From NCBI GenBank assembly GCA_015178975.1, contig WHVD01000001.1, forward strand, positions 3,658,001-3,722,000: a stretch of DNA of 64,000 nucleotides, read 5' to 3'. The stretch's first letter is position 1. Every line of letters starts with the position of its first letter. The translations under genes and the position numbers were made by a program. The DNA comes from Hysterangium stoloniferum (lineage: Eukaryota; Basidiomycota; Agaricomycetes; Hysterangiales; Hysterangiaceae). This document shows, in pieces, positions 10,080-21,739 of this stretch. The notes under the pieces were generated by a model. That model searched no databases, was not told the origin of the DNA, and saw only the letters and a list, made by a program, of their open reading frames with translations.

Positions 10080-10990
10080 ATATAGCAATCACAGCAGCAG
10101 CAGCAGAGACAGAAACCCTGCAAGAGAGGGAGAAGAGAGGAGGGGCAGAGAGTTGGAGTGAATCAGGCTAAAATAAGCCAAAGGAAATTACAGGAAAAGG
10201 ACTCACTTTCAATACTCCACTTATACTTATAGGAAGTGGTCACAAAGGCTGTAGAGAATGCCAGGGAAAAGAAAACGCGAAGAATAATGCATAAATAATT
10301 TTTAACAGAATGAGGCAAGGTACCAATACTAACTTGGAGGTATGTTATATCTTCCAGCAAGAATAGAAACAGAAATAAAGGCAAAAAGGCACAGAATAGA
10401 GGGTCAATTTCACTGTATGAACAATATTTGAGCAAAAAAAGCTAAGGTTAATTACAGGGACAGGACTCACCTTCAATACTCCACTTATACTCACAGAGAG
10501 GACTCAAAAAAGCAGTGGAGAGTCCCAGGGAAAAGAAATTGAGACAAATAGGTCTAAAATAGGCCAAAATTGGGAAAAATAATGCATAAATATATTAAAA
10601 CAGAATGAGAAAGCCCAAAACATACCTGAGATTATGGGATAGTCTTCAGACTGTGTATTTAAAAATTATGAATGAGAACAACACCTGGGAAAGGGTAATT
10701 CTACTGCAAATAAATTATTTAATCATTAAAAAAAGCAAAAATTAATTAATAATTGGTAGGACCTCACCACACCTTTTGTATTGCTTGAGGATTTGGGGAA
10801 TGCTTCAAAGAAGATAAATGTTCAATATGGGTGGGCCAGGGCCAGTGGATAGCCAGACTGTACCAGCAGAATAATATATTTAATTATTAAAAAAGCGAAA
10901 TTTAATAGAATTAAATAGAGGCTTCAACACACCTTGGTATGGGTCCAAATCCCTTGAGAAATATTCCAAATAACAGCCCCTCACAATTTA
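10080..10990 (-). other. Helitron H1 5' leader with tandem imperfect repeats
   Basis: Sequence upstream of the H1 start is organised as two or three imperfect repeats of about 280-300 bp. Each contains, read on the minus strand, a GTGAGTMC-type segment followed by a TGGAGTATTGAAGGTGAG-like segment. The same organisation lies upstream of H3 at about 15200-15960. The segments resemble alternating exon and intron borders, but I cannot prove splicing. Confidence 0.5.
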
Positions 10991-11084
10991 AGGAGGACAA
11001 AGCCGGGGGAGGGAGAGGGGAAGGGAGAAACTGCGGCAGCCTCAAGGCTTTACAGCAGGCTTCCAGGGTTCCCACGGCTATGGC

Positions 11085-11235
11085 CAAAGATGTTCCCATG
11101 TGTGACAAATGTCACGAAAAAGTTCCCATGCATGTCACAAAATGTCACACAATGCTCCTGCGGCACCAAAATACTCCCACGGCACTGAAAATACTCCCAC
11201 GAATGCCAAAAAGCCTCTGCATTTGCTCCCATGCT
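11085..11235. repeat. Degenerate minisatellite beside the H4 tail
   Basis: Imperfect repeats of a motif like TCCCAYGNNTGTCACAAA, about 20-30 bp apart. The reverse complement (GGGAGTATTTTGTGACAT type) matches arrays following the H2 and H3 tails at 14695-14830 and 21940-22190. Confidence 0.6.
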
Positions 11236-11334
11236 GAGGTAATAAGGACCTTTGGGCATCAAGCTTAGTCACACACTCCAATGCAGAGCCTTCGGGCACT
11301 CCACGCCCTCACACAATAGGGCACCTGCGGCACC

Positions 11335-11475
11335 TAAAAGTGCCCACCACCCACCAAGCAACTTTACTTTATATGATATGACAAGGTTGTGACCCATGGG
11401 AGGCAAGCCCCCACCATGCTACCACCCCACAACTTTACTCGGTCACTTTGCGACCTGGTGGATCAACAAACACTA
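11335..11475 (-). repeat. Helitron tail module, H4 copy
   Basis: The minus-strand sequence after the H4 helicase stop contains GGTCGCAAAGTGACC, a GC-rich hairpin (GTGGGGGCTTGCCTCCCA), then CATATAAAGTAAAGTTG and a GGTGGGTGGTGGGC segment. The same modules follow helicase remnants at 14450, 21740, 26455 and 29565. Probably Helitron 3' terminal sequence; I could not fix the exact CTRR end. Confidence 0.6.
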
Positions 11476-11664
11476 CATTAGCAGTTTGTATTACCTTCTG
11501 TGACCACTTCTGTACATTCCAGTTTCCCATTTATTCATTCAGAAACTTATTTTAAAGTGATTAAAGTTTACATTATTCAGAATTATATACATTATATACA
11601 TTTGTAAATTCACTGACCTAAAAACATAAGTCAGTCTCCTTTTGGAATGTTACTGAATACTTAC

Positions 11665-12984
11665 TCATGGATCAATAATAACATCCTTAAACACTACATT
11701 TGCAGTCATATCAGTGTCATGGAGTAGGATTTTCATTCTTCCCCAATTTGTCCCTCTTGAAACACCAACATAAAACTGTCCATGTGAGAACACAGGACTA
11801 TGCAGATCCAATCCAACTAATTTTAAAGATTGACCCTGTGACTTATTGATAGTCATAGAAAATGCTAGCCTGACTGGAAACTGCCGATGATGCAGTTCAA
11901 ATGGCACTTGTTTTGTAGTTGGAATAATTGTTATTCGAGGAATGAATCCCAGCTCTCCTGCTGAAGGTCCTGTCATGATCTTTACTTCAAGTACTCTGTG
12001 AGTCATTTGTATTAACCACAGTCTTGTTCCATTACAGAGTCCTTGTCCCAGATCCAAGTTTCAGAGAAGCATCAATGGCACTCCAGGTTTCAAATGCAAT
12101 TCACTTGGTGACAATCCTTCAAAGTTGATTGAGTTTAAGTACTCAGGAGGATATATGTAATGTCTCATTGGCTCCATCTTTGACACTGTCTGCACTGTGG
12201 TAGTCTGCCCAATCCCTGGAAATTCTTCAAAGAGCATGTCATTGATTTGATCTACATCTGTATTTCGAGGACAGAGAATGGCCCACTCCAAGAAAAACTC
12301 ATCAGTAAGAACCTCAGGATCAGGTAGGTTTGGATAAATAGTTGAGACTAAATTATCCACTGTTGGTCCACATAGCATGTGTTCAGGGACTTTAAACATA
12401 TGATCAAGAGGCATGTCCTTTCCATGCCCAATATCTAAAAGCCACTGAGCAAAAACTGCACTCTCTTGATCAGTAGGATCTACATGCATATTCTCAGTCA
12501 AAAACAGAATCTTGACTTAGGAATGACAGGCAATGTCTGTTGAAAGTCACCACCCCATGCTACTGTACTGCCTCCAAAAGGAAATGCTTGTTAAGGATAT
12601 CTCTATAAGGCCAATCTAATGAAAGAGGTCAGCCTTATTATTTGGGATGAGGTTCCAATGCAGAATTGCTTTGCCTGTGAAGGAGTAAATCAGAGCCTTC
12701 TGAGCCTTTCTTCATTGTACAGATGGATTTCTCATCAACCTCAAGGGGAATTTGAAACATACTGTGAGACATCTGTCCACCACTCAGAATATATAAGTCT
12801 TGATGTGGAAACTCTGCAGATATCATAGAATCAACTTCTGCAGGAGTCCGAAGCTTTGCCCCCTCTTCAAACCATATGAGCAAATGTATATGAGGGAGTC
12901 CACCATTTTGGGGAGTTACTTTCTGAACCTTCTACACCTGAATGCAATTGGCAGAATGTACATGCTCAGGACCATCAGCAGTGT
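11665..12984 (-). pseudogene. Helitron H4: Rep fragment fused to helicase C-terminus
   Basis: Minus-strand pieces in order: the HUH nuclease motif GGLPHIHLLIWFEEG (about 12870-12910), a deletion joining it to helicase sequence (SHSMFQIPLEVDEK), a short inverted block (12606-12690), then PFGGSTVAWGGDFQQTLP, LEWAILCPRNTDVDQIN and the PIF1-type C-terminal motifs LAFSMTINKSQGQS and GQFYVGVSRGTNWG, ending VVFKDVIIDP at 11668. The last residues differ from the H2/H3 ending (YKDVLLD), so H4 is another lineage. There is a stop near 12058. Non-functional: the Y2 region and Walker A are missing. Confidence 0.85.
12606..12690 (+). other. Micro-inversion within H4 helicase
   Basis: The plus strand reads KEVSLIIWDEVPMQN, the Walker B block of the PIF1 helicase, while flanking helicase sequence on both sides reads on the minus strand. 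In H3 the same block (about 20575-20620) lies in line with its neighbours. About 75-85 bp have therefore been inverted in place. Confidence 0.75.
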
Positions 12985-14365
12985 TTGGTAATGACCCCAC
13001 ACACTGAGCATCGCCACCTGAGACATGATGGTGTTTCTCAGCAGCATGCTATTTCTGCTCCTGTACCATTTCTGTTGGCCCCTCCTGCCAATCCATTTGC
13101 TATTGCTGGATCATCACGTAATATTGTCCCTCCTGCCAATCCTCTGCCTAACAATCAGCAGGATCCATTTGCTATTGCTGGATCATCATGTAATATAGAT
13201 GGTCCTGCTCTTACTCCTGGCACTGTTGTAGCTAATATACGTGCACAATTGGCAGATGGACCACAGCTTGCATCATCATCTACTGCATTACAGCATCCTG
13301 TTGCAGTGTGCAGGAGAGCAGTGAGAGACTTATTTGATCAGGCTGCTAGGGTCCCTGCACCTCCCCCTCTTAATAATAGATGGTTACGGGGAATAAATGT
13401 AGCTCCACCTCTCTCTGAATTGCCACTTCATATTGGCAGAAGAGCAGTCACTGCTTTACAAGGAGCAACCAAAGCTTTACAAGTTGGTATCTCAGCTCAT
13501 GACTCATGTATGTGGTGAAAAATGTGTCAAAGATAACAAATGTACAAAGCATTTTCCCAACCCCTTTCGTGAATCTACAAGTATAAATGAAGATGGCTAT
13601 TCAAAGTACCACCGTAGAAATGATGGCAGAAAACATAAAGTCAGAGGTCATGAGTTAGACAATCGACATGTTGTCCCTTACTGTGCTGCCCTTCTTCTCA
13701 TTCTGGAATGTCATATCAATGTTGAGATGACTTTTAATGTTCACTCCATTAAATATATTCACAAGTATATATACAAAGGACGTGATCGTACAACAATGGA
13801 GTTTGGAAAGAACAAGGATGAAATTCAACAATATATTGATGCCCACTATGTCAGTTCACATGAAGCATTTTGGAGACTTTTGGAAAATGAGATACATACT
13901 CAAATTCCTGCTGTCATAGCCCTCCCTGTGCATTTAGAGAATCGCCAGTGAGTTATCTTTGATGGGATGGAGGGTCCAGAAGAAGCTTTGGATGCTGCCC
14001 ATCATTCACAATTGCGACTGGTAAAAATGGAAAATCATTTGCTTCAAGTGCAGATTCTAACTGGACCATGTACTGGAAAACTGGCATTTCTTTCACGGAT
14101 CAAAATAATTACAAATGATGATCAACTGCCATTTAAACTGCATCGTATTCAGTTTCCAGTGTGGTTGGCATTTGCAATGATGATTAACAAGTCACAGGGA
14201 CAGTCTTTGAAAGTGGTGGGAATAGATTTGAGAATGGCAGTGTTTGGACATGTGCAATTGTATGTGGGACTTTCAAGGGGAAGAAGTTGGAATAGGATAA
14301 AAATATTATTAAAAGAGACAAAGAGAACAGCAAATATAGTGTACAAAGATGTATTATTAGATTGA
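12985..14365 (+). pseudogene. Helitron H2: internal deletion derivative
   Basis: An N-terminal segment rich in Ala/Pro/Ser (PFAIAGSS repeated) is fused near 13480 to the middle of Rep (LVSQLMTH), keeps the Y2 tyrosine region (IKYIHKYIYKG, Y-x3-Y), then jumps near 13970 to the helicase C-terminus (LAFAMMINKSQGQS, LYVGLSRGRSW), ending YKDVLLD at 14365. The HUH motif and Walker A/B are deleted. There is a frameshift near 13440-13500 and a TGA at 13949-13951 (RQ*VIFDG). It lies head to head with H4. It could only move if helped by an autonomous relative. Confidence 0.85.
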
Positions 14366-14449
14366 AGTTTTAATGTATTTATTGTTTTGATTGAATTTTT
14401 TTAACAGTGATTGTGATATGTAAATACTTAGAAGTGCTCAGAAATACTT

Positions 14450-14690
14450 AAGAGTGATGGACGCGGGGGGGTTTGGGGGGCTTCACCCCCCAACAAGCTG
14501 GAGCCTGCAGTGTAGCAAGGGTTCCCAGGCTTGTCATATATCAATATATAGTAAAGTTTTACAGTGGGTGGTGGGCACTTTTAGGCACCGCAGGCACCCC
14601 AATTTGTGGGGGTGCGGAGTGCCCAAAGGCTTCCCCGATTAGGCCACCCAGAAATGAGGGTGCATTAGTGCCCGAATGTCACAATTAGTC
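14450..14690 (+). repeat. Helitron tail module, H2 copy, with 42-nt hairpin
   Basis: Following the H2 stop: AATACTTAAGAGTG, a G-rich run (G7 TTT G6), a hairpin at 14493-14534 whose arms ACAAGCT-GGAGCCT and GGGTTCC-CA-GGCTTGT pair with G-T wobbles, then CATATA...GTAAAGTT and GGTGGGTGGTGGGC. It matches the H3 tail at 21740-21925, where the stem is perfect. Confidence 0.7.
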
Positions 14691-14694
14691 AGCG

Positions 14695-14830
14695 TGGGAG
14701 TATTTCTTCGTTTGCAGAAGCTTTTTGGGTGCCGCGGGACTGTTCGGAAGTATTTTGTGATGCATGAAGTACTTTCGTGATGCGTGAAAGTACCTCCGTG
14801 ATGTGTGAAAGTACTTTCATGACATTGTAA
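14695..14830 (+). repeat. Degenerate minisatellite after the H2 tail
   Basis: Imperfect repeats of GTGAAAGTACTTTCGTGATG type, 20-21 bp per unit, related to the GGGAGTATTTTGTGACAT array after the H3 tail. Confidence 0.65.
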
Positions 14831-14889
14831 CAGTGCAGAAGCCCATGGTCAAGCCTCAAGGCTGCCACTCTTATCTCCCTTCCCCCTCT

Positions 14890-16040
14890 CACCCAGCCGT
14901 CTCCTCCTCAGAGTTACCATCTGGAATTATTTCTCAAGATATTAAACCTTTATCAAGGTGTGTTGAGACTGTATTTAATCCCATTTAATGTTGCTTTTCT
15001 AATTAATAATTATTTATTATCATGTTATCATGCAGACAGAATCTGCCTCCCTTCTGGCCCTCTGCTCCCCATATTAGAGGTGGCCCTTCTCTGAAGTATT
15101 TCTGGACTCTTGGGGCTATATCAAAGGTGTGGTAAGTCTGTAGTAATTATAATTCTTGCTTTTTTGATTGATTAAATAATTTAATTGTAGTCAAATTACC
15201 TTTTCCTGGCACTTCCTCTTATTCATAATTTTCCCATACACTGTTTGAAGGCTTTCCTATAATTTTCAGGTGGGCTTTGGGCTTCCTTATACTGTTTTAA
15301 ATTATTTATGCTTTATTTTCTGTATTTTTGGATTATTGTAGAGCCAATTGTGCAACTCATTTTTTTCTCACACTCTCCCCTACTTTTGTGAGTGCTCCCT
15401 ATCAGTATAGGTGGAGTATTGAAGGTGAATTGTGTCTCTGAATTGATATTACCTTTTTATCCTTATGGATAATTCATACAGTCACCATTGACTGCCATTG
15501 TGTTCTGTTTTGGGTTTATTGCTATTTCTACTCTCCCTGGAAGATATAAGCACCTCCAGGTTAGTGTTGATTCTCTCTCTCATGTTATTAAAAGTTATTA
15601 ATGCTTTATTTTTCATGTTTTTGGGTCATTTTAGACCTATTTGTCTGATTTCTTTTTGTCTCACACTTTCCACTCCTTTTGTGAGTACTCTCTGTGAGTA
15701 GAGTGGAGTATTAAAGGTAAGTCCCATCCCTGTGTTTAATTTCACCTTTCTTTGCTTAATGATTATTCATACAGTGGAATTAACTCCTATTGTGTGGTTT
15801 TTTTGCTTTGTTGCTGTTTCTATTCTTCCTGGAAGATAAGAAACTCCTCAAGGTTAGTATTGATAACTTCCCTTATTCTGTGAAAACTGATTTATATTTT
15901 ATTTTTCACATTTTTGATTGATTTTACCTAATTCAATTCAACTTACTCTGTCACTCCTCTCCCTCTTTCTTTAATAGGTTTTCTATATCTGCTGCTGTTA
16001 CTTTGTTTTAGATAAGCCATACAGCTCCCTTTGTGATATT
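14890..16040 (+). other. Helitron H3 5' leader with tandem ~300-bp imperfect repeats
   Basis: No ORF of note. Two clear imperfect repeats (about 15361-15660 and 15661-15940) and a poorer one before them each contain TCACACT...TTTTGTGAGT, a GGAGTATTRAAGGT(A/G)A junction, TTCTNCTCTTCCTGGAAGATA and AGGTTAGTRTTGAT. Several positions look like donor sites (GTAAGT, GTTAGT) and acceptors (TTTTAG), so this may be a multi-intron leader. The mirror arrangement precedes H1. Confidence 0.5.
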
Positions 16041-16290
16041 GCACTGGCATTTTGCTCTTGAGTGGATCCCTCCATTATTATGGATCAAACACCTGAGTGT
16101 AATCAGGAGGAGGAGCGAAGGCAGCATAGGGCACAATTGCAAATGACATCTCCATCTGATCATCATTGGCATTTAGTTGTGAATTCTAGTATACCACCCC
16201 CTGCTCAACCATTCCGAGATCTCCATCTTCCTGTTGGTAGAGGTCAATCTGATAATCCCATTTTGGTTGCTCAGCTAAGTGGCTCTACTA

Positions 16291-16530
16291 CAGGTGCCTC
16301 TGTTGCAGGTGGCTCTGCTGCAGGTGGCTCTGCTGCAGGTGGCTCTGTTGCAGGTGGCTCTGCTGCAGGTGGCTCTGCTGCAGGTGGCTCTGCTGCAGGT
16401 GGCTCTGCTGCAGGTGGATCTGCTGCAGGTGGCTCTGCTGCAGGTGGCTCTGCTGCAGGTGGCTCTGCTGCAGGTGGCTCTGCTGCAGGTGGCTCTGATG
16501 CAAGTGGCTCTGCTGCAAGTAGCCCTACTG
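16291..16530 (+). repeat. 15-bp coding minisatellite (AGGSA repeats) in H3
   Basis: About 14 copies of GGTGGCTCTGCTGCA encode Ala-Gly-Gly-Ser-Ala. H1 has no expansion at this place, so the array grew after the copies separated. Confidence 0.9.
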
Positions 16531-16719
16531 TAGGTGGCTCTGCTATAGTTGGCTCTGATGCAATGGCTCTCTTGCGTAGGCAGTATGAAGATTTGCCACC
16601 ATTACAACCTCTTAGGCGGGGTCATGGATGAGGAAATCCAGCTGCTCAAATTGTCCAATCTGCACCAGTCCAGCATAGTCATCCACTTGTTAATGCCATG
16701 CCACACCTCCAAGCACAGG

Positions 16720-17320
16720 TACCCATTTTGCAGTTAGCCCCACCACAGCATCACCATCCACCTAGAAATCCAGCTGTACAACTACCTATTTTGCAGTGGG
16801 CACCACCACAGCTTCACCAACCACCTGGAAATCAAGTTCCACCACCACCACCACCACAACAACAACAACCTATTTTGCAGTGGGTACCACCACAGCTGCA
16901 CCATGGTCATCCACCTGTTAATTCCATGCCACAACTCTAGGCACAGGTACCTATTTTGCAGTTAGCCCCACCACAGCATCACCATCTACCTGGAAATCCA
17001 GTTCCACAACAACAACTACCTATTTTGCAGTGGGCACCACCACAGCTTCACCATCCACCTGGAAATCCAGTCCCACAACATCAGGCACAGGTACCCATTT
17101 TGCAGTTAGCTCCACCACAGCCCCACCATCCACCTGGAAATCCAGTCCCACAACTTCAGGCACAGGTACCCATTTTGCAGTTAGCCCCACCACAGCCCCA
17201 CCATCCACCTGGAAATCCAGTTCCACAACAACAACAACCACCTATTGTGCAGTGGGCACCACCACGGATTCACTATCCACCTAGAAATCCAGTTCCACAA
17301 CAACAACAGCTACAGTTAGC
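16720..17320 (+). repeat. Pro/Gln/His coding repeats in H3
   Basis: Imperfect 60-72-bp units encode a peptide of the form PILQ(L/W)APPQ-x-HHPPGNPVPQ, repeated about eight times. H1 carries a shorter version (8950-9400, minus strand). Probably an unstructured linker. Confidence 0.85.
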
Positions 17321-18795
17321 CCTGCCTCCAGCTATTCCCCTACTCCCATCTATTTTACAGCCTGCAGCTATGCCTCCACCTCCACCTCCACCTCCCATTC
17401 CACAATTACCCATTGGACGGCAACCAGTTGTGGAGGACAGATTCCAAAGACATGACTTGGGACGTATGGACATACAGTGTTCAGACTGTGGAGCTTTACA
17501 CTGGATGGATGAGCGTATCTCAAATAGCTCAAAGACAAATCCAAAATTTGGCAAATGTTGCAAGCGAGGAAAGGTGGCCCTTCCAATACTTGAGCCAGTC
17601 CCTCACACTTTAAGATCTCTCCTGGAGGGTAATACAGACAATAGCAGGGAATTTCTCAAGAATATTCGTGCCTATAATAATGCTTTTGCATTTACATCAC
17701 TGGGTGTCAATTTGGATGAGTCTGTCTTGCAGGGTGGTGGTGGCCCATATGTCTTCAAAATCCATGGGGAATTGGATCATCAGCATGGTTCCTTGATTCC
17801 TTATGGAGAGGGTGTATCACGTAGTTATGCTCAGCTTTACATCCATGATCCTGCATTGGCACAGGAGCATGGACTGATGCAGGCATTGCAGCAGAGGCAG
17901 AATCACAGGGCAAATAGAAGCCTAAACAACCAAACCTTTTCTGACTTGCAGGATATGATGGAGCAATATAATCCCTTTATACAAGTCTATCACCAGGCAC
18001 ATGAGCGATTGAGGACACAGGCAGAGACTCCAAGGTTGCATGTTAGGCTGAGCTACAAGGCTTTTAATGATGCCAGACGGTACAACTTTCCAACTGGTGA
18101 TGAACTTGCAGTTATTCTTCCTGGAGAGGGTGACACAGGTCGTGGTGATCCAAGGGATATTATTGTTCAGAGGAGGGGGGGCCAGTTCCATCATGTCCAT
18201 GAAGCACAAGCTATTTATACACCCCTTCATTATGTCATGCTCTTCCCCAGAGGTGAGCGTGGTTGGTCATGGGATATTCCCTATGCCAATCAAAATTGGC
18301 AGCCCCAGCCTGGACAGCAGGATGAAGAAGGTGAAGATGAAGATAAAAGTCGGAAAGTGACCCAATGTGAATATTATGCCTATCGCCTATTTCCCAGAGC
18401 ATACGAAGCCATGACCCTTTTTTATGCACAAAAGCTATTCCAACAGTATATTGTCAATGCCTGGGCAGTAACAGAGCAGCGCAGATTGAGATTTCTCAGG
18501 GATAATCAACCAAGGTTACGTCCAGAACTCTACAACCAGGTGGTTGATGCATTTACAAATCAGGATGTCAGTACAGATGCCAATAGTATTAGCCAGAGGG
18601 TCATACTCCCTTCTACATTTACTGGCAGTTCAAGGGATATGAGACAAAGTCTACAGAATTCATTTGCAATTGCATGCAAGTATGGCAATGCCAGCTGCTT
18701 CATCACCATGACAGCCAATCCCAAGTGGAAGGAGGTTACTGATAATTGCTTCCTGGACAGACTGCTGCTGATCGTCCTGATTTGGTCTCCATGTC

Positions 18796-20316
18796 TTTGC
18801 TGCCACGAAGGCTAAGTTGCTCAAGATGATTACAGAGGACCAGATCTTTGGGAGAACAGTAGCCCATATCCATGTTATTGAATTCCAAAAGCGGGGTCTT
18901 CCACACATGCACTGCCTTATATGGTTTGATGACCAGAATAAGCCAAGGACACCAGAAGATGTTGACTCATTTGTTTCTGCCTGTTTTCCAGATCCTGAAA
19001 CACATCCCAGACTATTTAATTTAGTAGGTCAACTCATGACTCATGGTCCCTGTGGAGCTGAACATCCAAATGCTGCCTGTATGGTTGACAAGAAGTGCAG
19101 TAAATACTATCCAAAGGATTGGTGTGAAGCCACCATTGTCAATGAGGAAGGCTATCCAACATATGCTCACCCCAACAATGTAAGAGTTTATGAAACTCCC
19201 AGGTTTACATATGATAACAGATATGTTGTCCCTTACTCCCCCATATTGATCCTCACCTTTGAATGCCACATCAATGTTGAGTTGACCTTTACCAATAGGT
19301 CAATGAAGTACATGCATAAATACTGTTACAAAGGGCATGATTGTACAACTATGGAATTTGGAAGGACACCAGATGAGATTCAACAGTACCTTGATGCACG
19401 TTATGTCAGTGCATATGAGTCTGTCTGGTGGTTAATGCATAATGAACTCCACACCCAGGTTCCTGCAGTAATGGCACTTGGTGTCCATCTTCCTGGGGAA
19501 AACACTGTACTTTTTGATGGTGATCAAGGTCCTGCTGAGGCTTTACAAAGGGCAGAGCGTTCAGGGACAACTCTCATGGCCTATTTTGAAGCTAATGCCA
19601 AAGGTCTCATTGGTTATAATGGACAGTGTGCCCAGGATACATTTTATATGGATTTTCCTGAGTATTTCACATTTGTACCCAAGAAGAAATCATGGAAGCC
19701 ACGTCAAAGTGGGTTTTCAATAGGGCGTATTCATTTTGTCAATATTGCCAGTGGGGAAAGATTCCACCTGCGTACTTTGCTCACTGTTGTCAAAGGAGCC
19801 ACCTCATTTGAACAGCTCAGGACCTTTCAGGGTGAGACTTATCCTACATTTCAACAAGCCTGTGTGGCATGTGGTTTGCTTGAAGATGACCGCCAGTGGC
19901 ATATGTGCCTCAGAGAAGCCAGTGGTATACAATCTGGGTTTCAACTGCAGAGGTTATTTGCCATCATTTTGACCATGTCCTCCCCTGCACAACCCCATGA
20001 ACCCTGGAATGACTTCAAAGTATTTCTTTGTGATGATTTGGAGTTCATACTTCAGCAAACACATGGTATTGTCAATCCATCACCAATCCAAGTTTATGAC
20101 TTTGGTCTCTATGAAATTGATAAGATCCTACACTATTCTGGAAAGTCCCTCTCACACCAACCATGCCAAACTGCACTGATAATTGGGATACCATTGTTGG
20201 CAACCGTCTCATTAAGGAGCAAAAGAGTTATAATATTCAACATGAGCTTGCCAGTGCCCAAGCTAATCTTGAAAAGTGCAATCCTGAACAACATGCTGCC
20301 TTTGAGACTATCATGA
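18796..20316 (+). pseudogene. Helitron H3: HUH/Y2 Rep nuclease region
   Basis: In the frame beginning near 18796 (KAKLLKMITEDQIFG) lies the Rep endonuclease: HUH motif GLPHMHCLIWF with its two His codons at 18895-18912, a Cys/His cluster, and the Y2 motif KYMHKYCYKG with tyrosines at 19309-19311 and 19321-19323 (Y-x3-Y). In the family these residues bind metal, nick DNA and hold the 5' phosphate. After about residue 240 comes the Rep-helicase linker. The frame shifts near 20150 into the helicase. Catalytic residues are intact although the gene is broken. Confidence 0.88.
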
Positions 20317-21659
20317 AGGCAGTGGATGAGCAACAAGAAGGCAAATTGTTCTTTGTTAATGGTCCAGGAGGCACTGGCAAGCCCTTTGTATGGAATACTC
20401 TGGCACATGCATGTAGGGCCAAGGGCTACATCGTGCTTTGTGTGGCATCCTCTGGAATTGCATCAATGATTCTCAAGGGTGGTCACACTTCTCACAGCAC
20501 ATTTTCAATCCCTGTTCCCTGTGAGAAGGATGCTCTATGTCATATCAAAAAGGGATCACAAAAGGCAGAACTCATGAAGGAAGTGTGACTGATTATCTGG
20601 GATGAAGTTCCTATGCAGTCACGTTTCACATGTGAGGCAGTTGACAGAACCTTAAGGGATTTATTAGACAAGGAGGATGTTCCCTTTGGAGGGATTCCTG
20701 TTGCCTGGGGAGGTGACTTCCAGCAGACTTTGCCTGTTGTACCCAAGGGTTCAAAAGAACAGATCATTGGACAATGTATCCAGAAATCAGAACTCTGGAA
20801 GCATATTAAGATACTATTCTTGAAAAAGAATATGCGGGTGGATCAGGATGATCCAGAAAGTGAACAGTTTGCTCAGTGGCTCTTAGATGTAAGCCATGGA
20901 AAGGATTTGCCTTTGGATCATACAATGGATATCTTTCCTCATATGATCTGTGGTCCAGAAATGTCAGATCTAATTGCTGAGATATATCCAGACATCCATG
21001 TGGATAGAGACCAAAGAGATTGGCAAGATGGAGACTTCTTAGACTGGGCAATTCTGTGTCCAAGAAATTCAGAGGTGGATGAGATTAATTCAGAACTTCT
21101 GAATAAATTTCCAGGGGAGAGTCGGATGTACCACAGTGCTGATACTGCAGAGGGAGACAGCGAGACAGAGATGTATCCTGTAGAGTATTTGAACAGCCTG
21201 AACTTTGGTGGAATCTCAACAAGTTGACTTGAGATAAAGCCAGGAGTCCCTTTGATGCTGTTATGGAATATAGATCCACCGAGGGGACTTTTCAATGGGA
21301 CACGATTGTGACTGTTGAAAATGGAAAATAATTTGCTTCAAGTGCGGATCCTAACTGGACCATGTACTGGGCAACCAGCATTTATTTCACGGGTGAAAAT
21401 CATTATGAATCATGATCAACTGCCATTTAAACTGCATCGTATTCAGTTTCCAGTGCGGTTAGCATTTGCAATGACTATTAACAAGTCACAAGGACAGCCT
21501 TTGAAGGTGGTGGGAATAGATTTGAGAATGGCAGTATTTGGACATGGACAATTGTATGTGGGACTTTCAAGAGGAAGAAGTTGGAATAGGATAAAAATAT
21601 TATTAACGGAGAAAAAGAGAACTGCGAATATAGTGTACAAAGATGTATTATTAGATTGA
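20163..21659 (+). pseudogene. Helitron H3: PIF1-like helicase region
   Basis: A single frame interrupted by TGA at 20586-20588, 21225-21227 and about 21309-21311. Walker A reads GPGGTGKP (20361-20383): Pro replaces the usual Thr/Ser after Lys. Walker B is LIIWDEVPMQ; then AWGGDFQQTLPVVPKGS, LDWAILCPRNSEVDEIN and C-terminal motifs LAFAMTINKSQGQP and LYVGLSRGRSW, ending YKDVLLD. It would unwind DNA during rolling-circle transposition. The Walker A change would probably abolish ATP binding even without the stops. Confidence 0.88.
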
Positions 21660-21739
21660 AGATTTAATGTATTTTGTTTGATTGAAATTTTATAAGAGTA
21701 GAGTGATTGTGATAAATACTTAGAAGTACACAGAAATAC

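Larger units (their letters stand above)
16062..18815 (+). pseudogene. Helitron H3: N-terminal and Helitron-like domain
   Basis: One frame runs from ATG 16062 to 18815 with two internal stops (TGA 16629-16631; TAG 16938-16940). Order: Arg/Gln-rich start (~70 residues); about 14 AGGSA repeats; Pro/Gln/His repeats; poly-Pro; a Cys pair finger (IQCSDCGALHW, and KFGKCCKRG); the Helitron-like N-terminal domain (YAQLYIHDPAL, PLHYVMLFPRGERGWSW, ALQ..); then MTANPKWKEV just before the nuclease motif. The frame shifts twice near 18748 and 18793 before continuing into Rep. It would form the front half of the rolling-circle transposase. Confidence 0.85.

Noticed and set aside
14461-14485. G-quadruplex in the Helitron tail
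   Set aside because: Only two long G-runs (G7 and G6) separated by TTT; four-tract folding is conceivable but not supported beyond composition.
16279-16533. ORFs ALLQV-repeat (plus) and QQSHL-repeat (minus)
   Set aside because: Shadow frames of the AGGSA coding repeat in Helitron H3.
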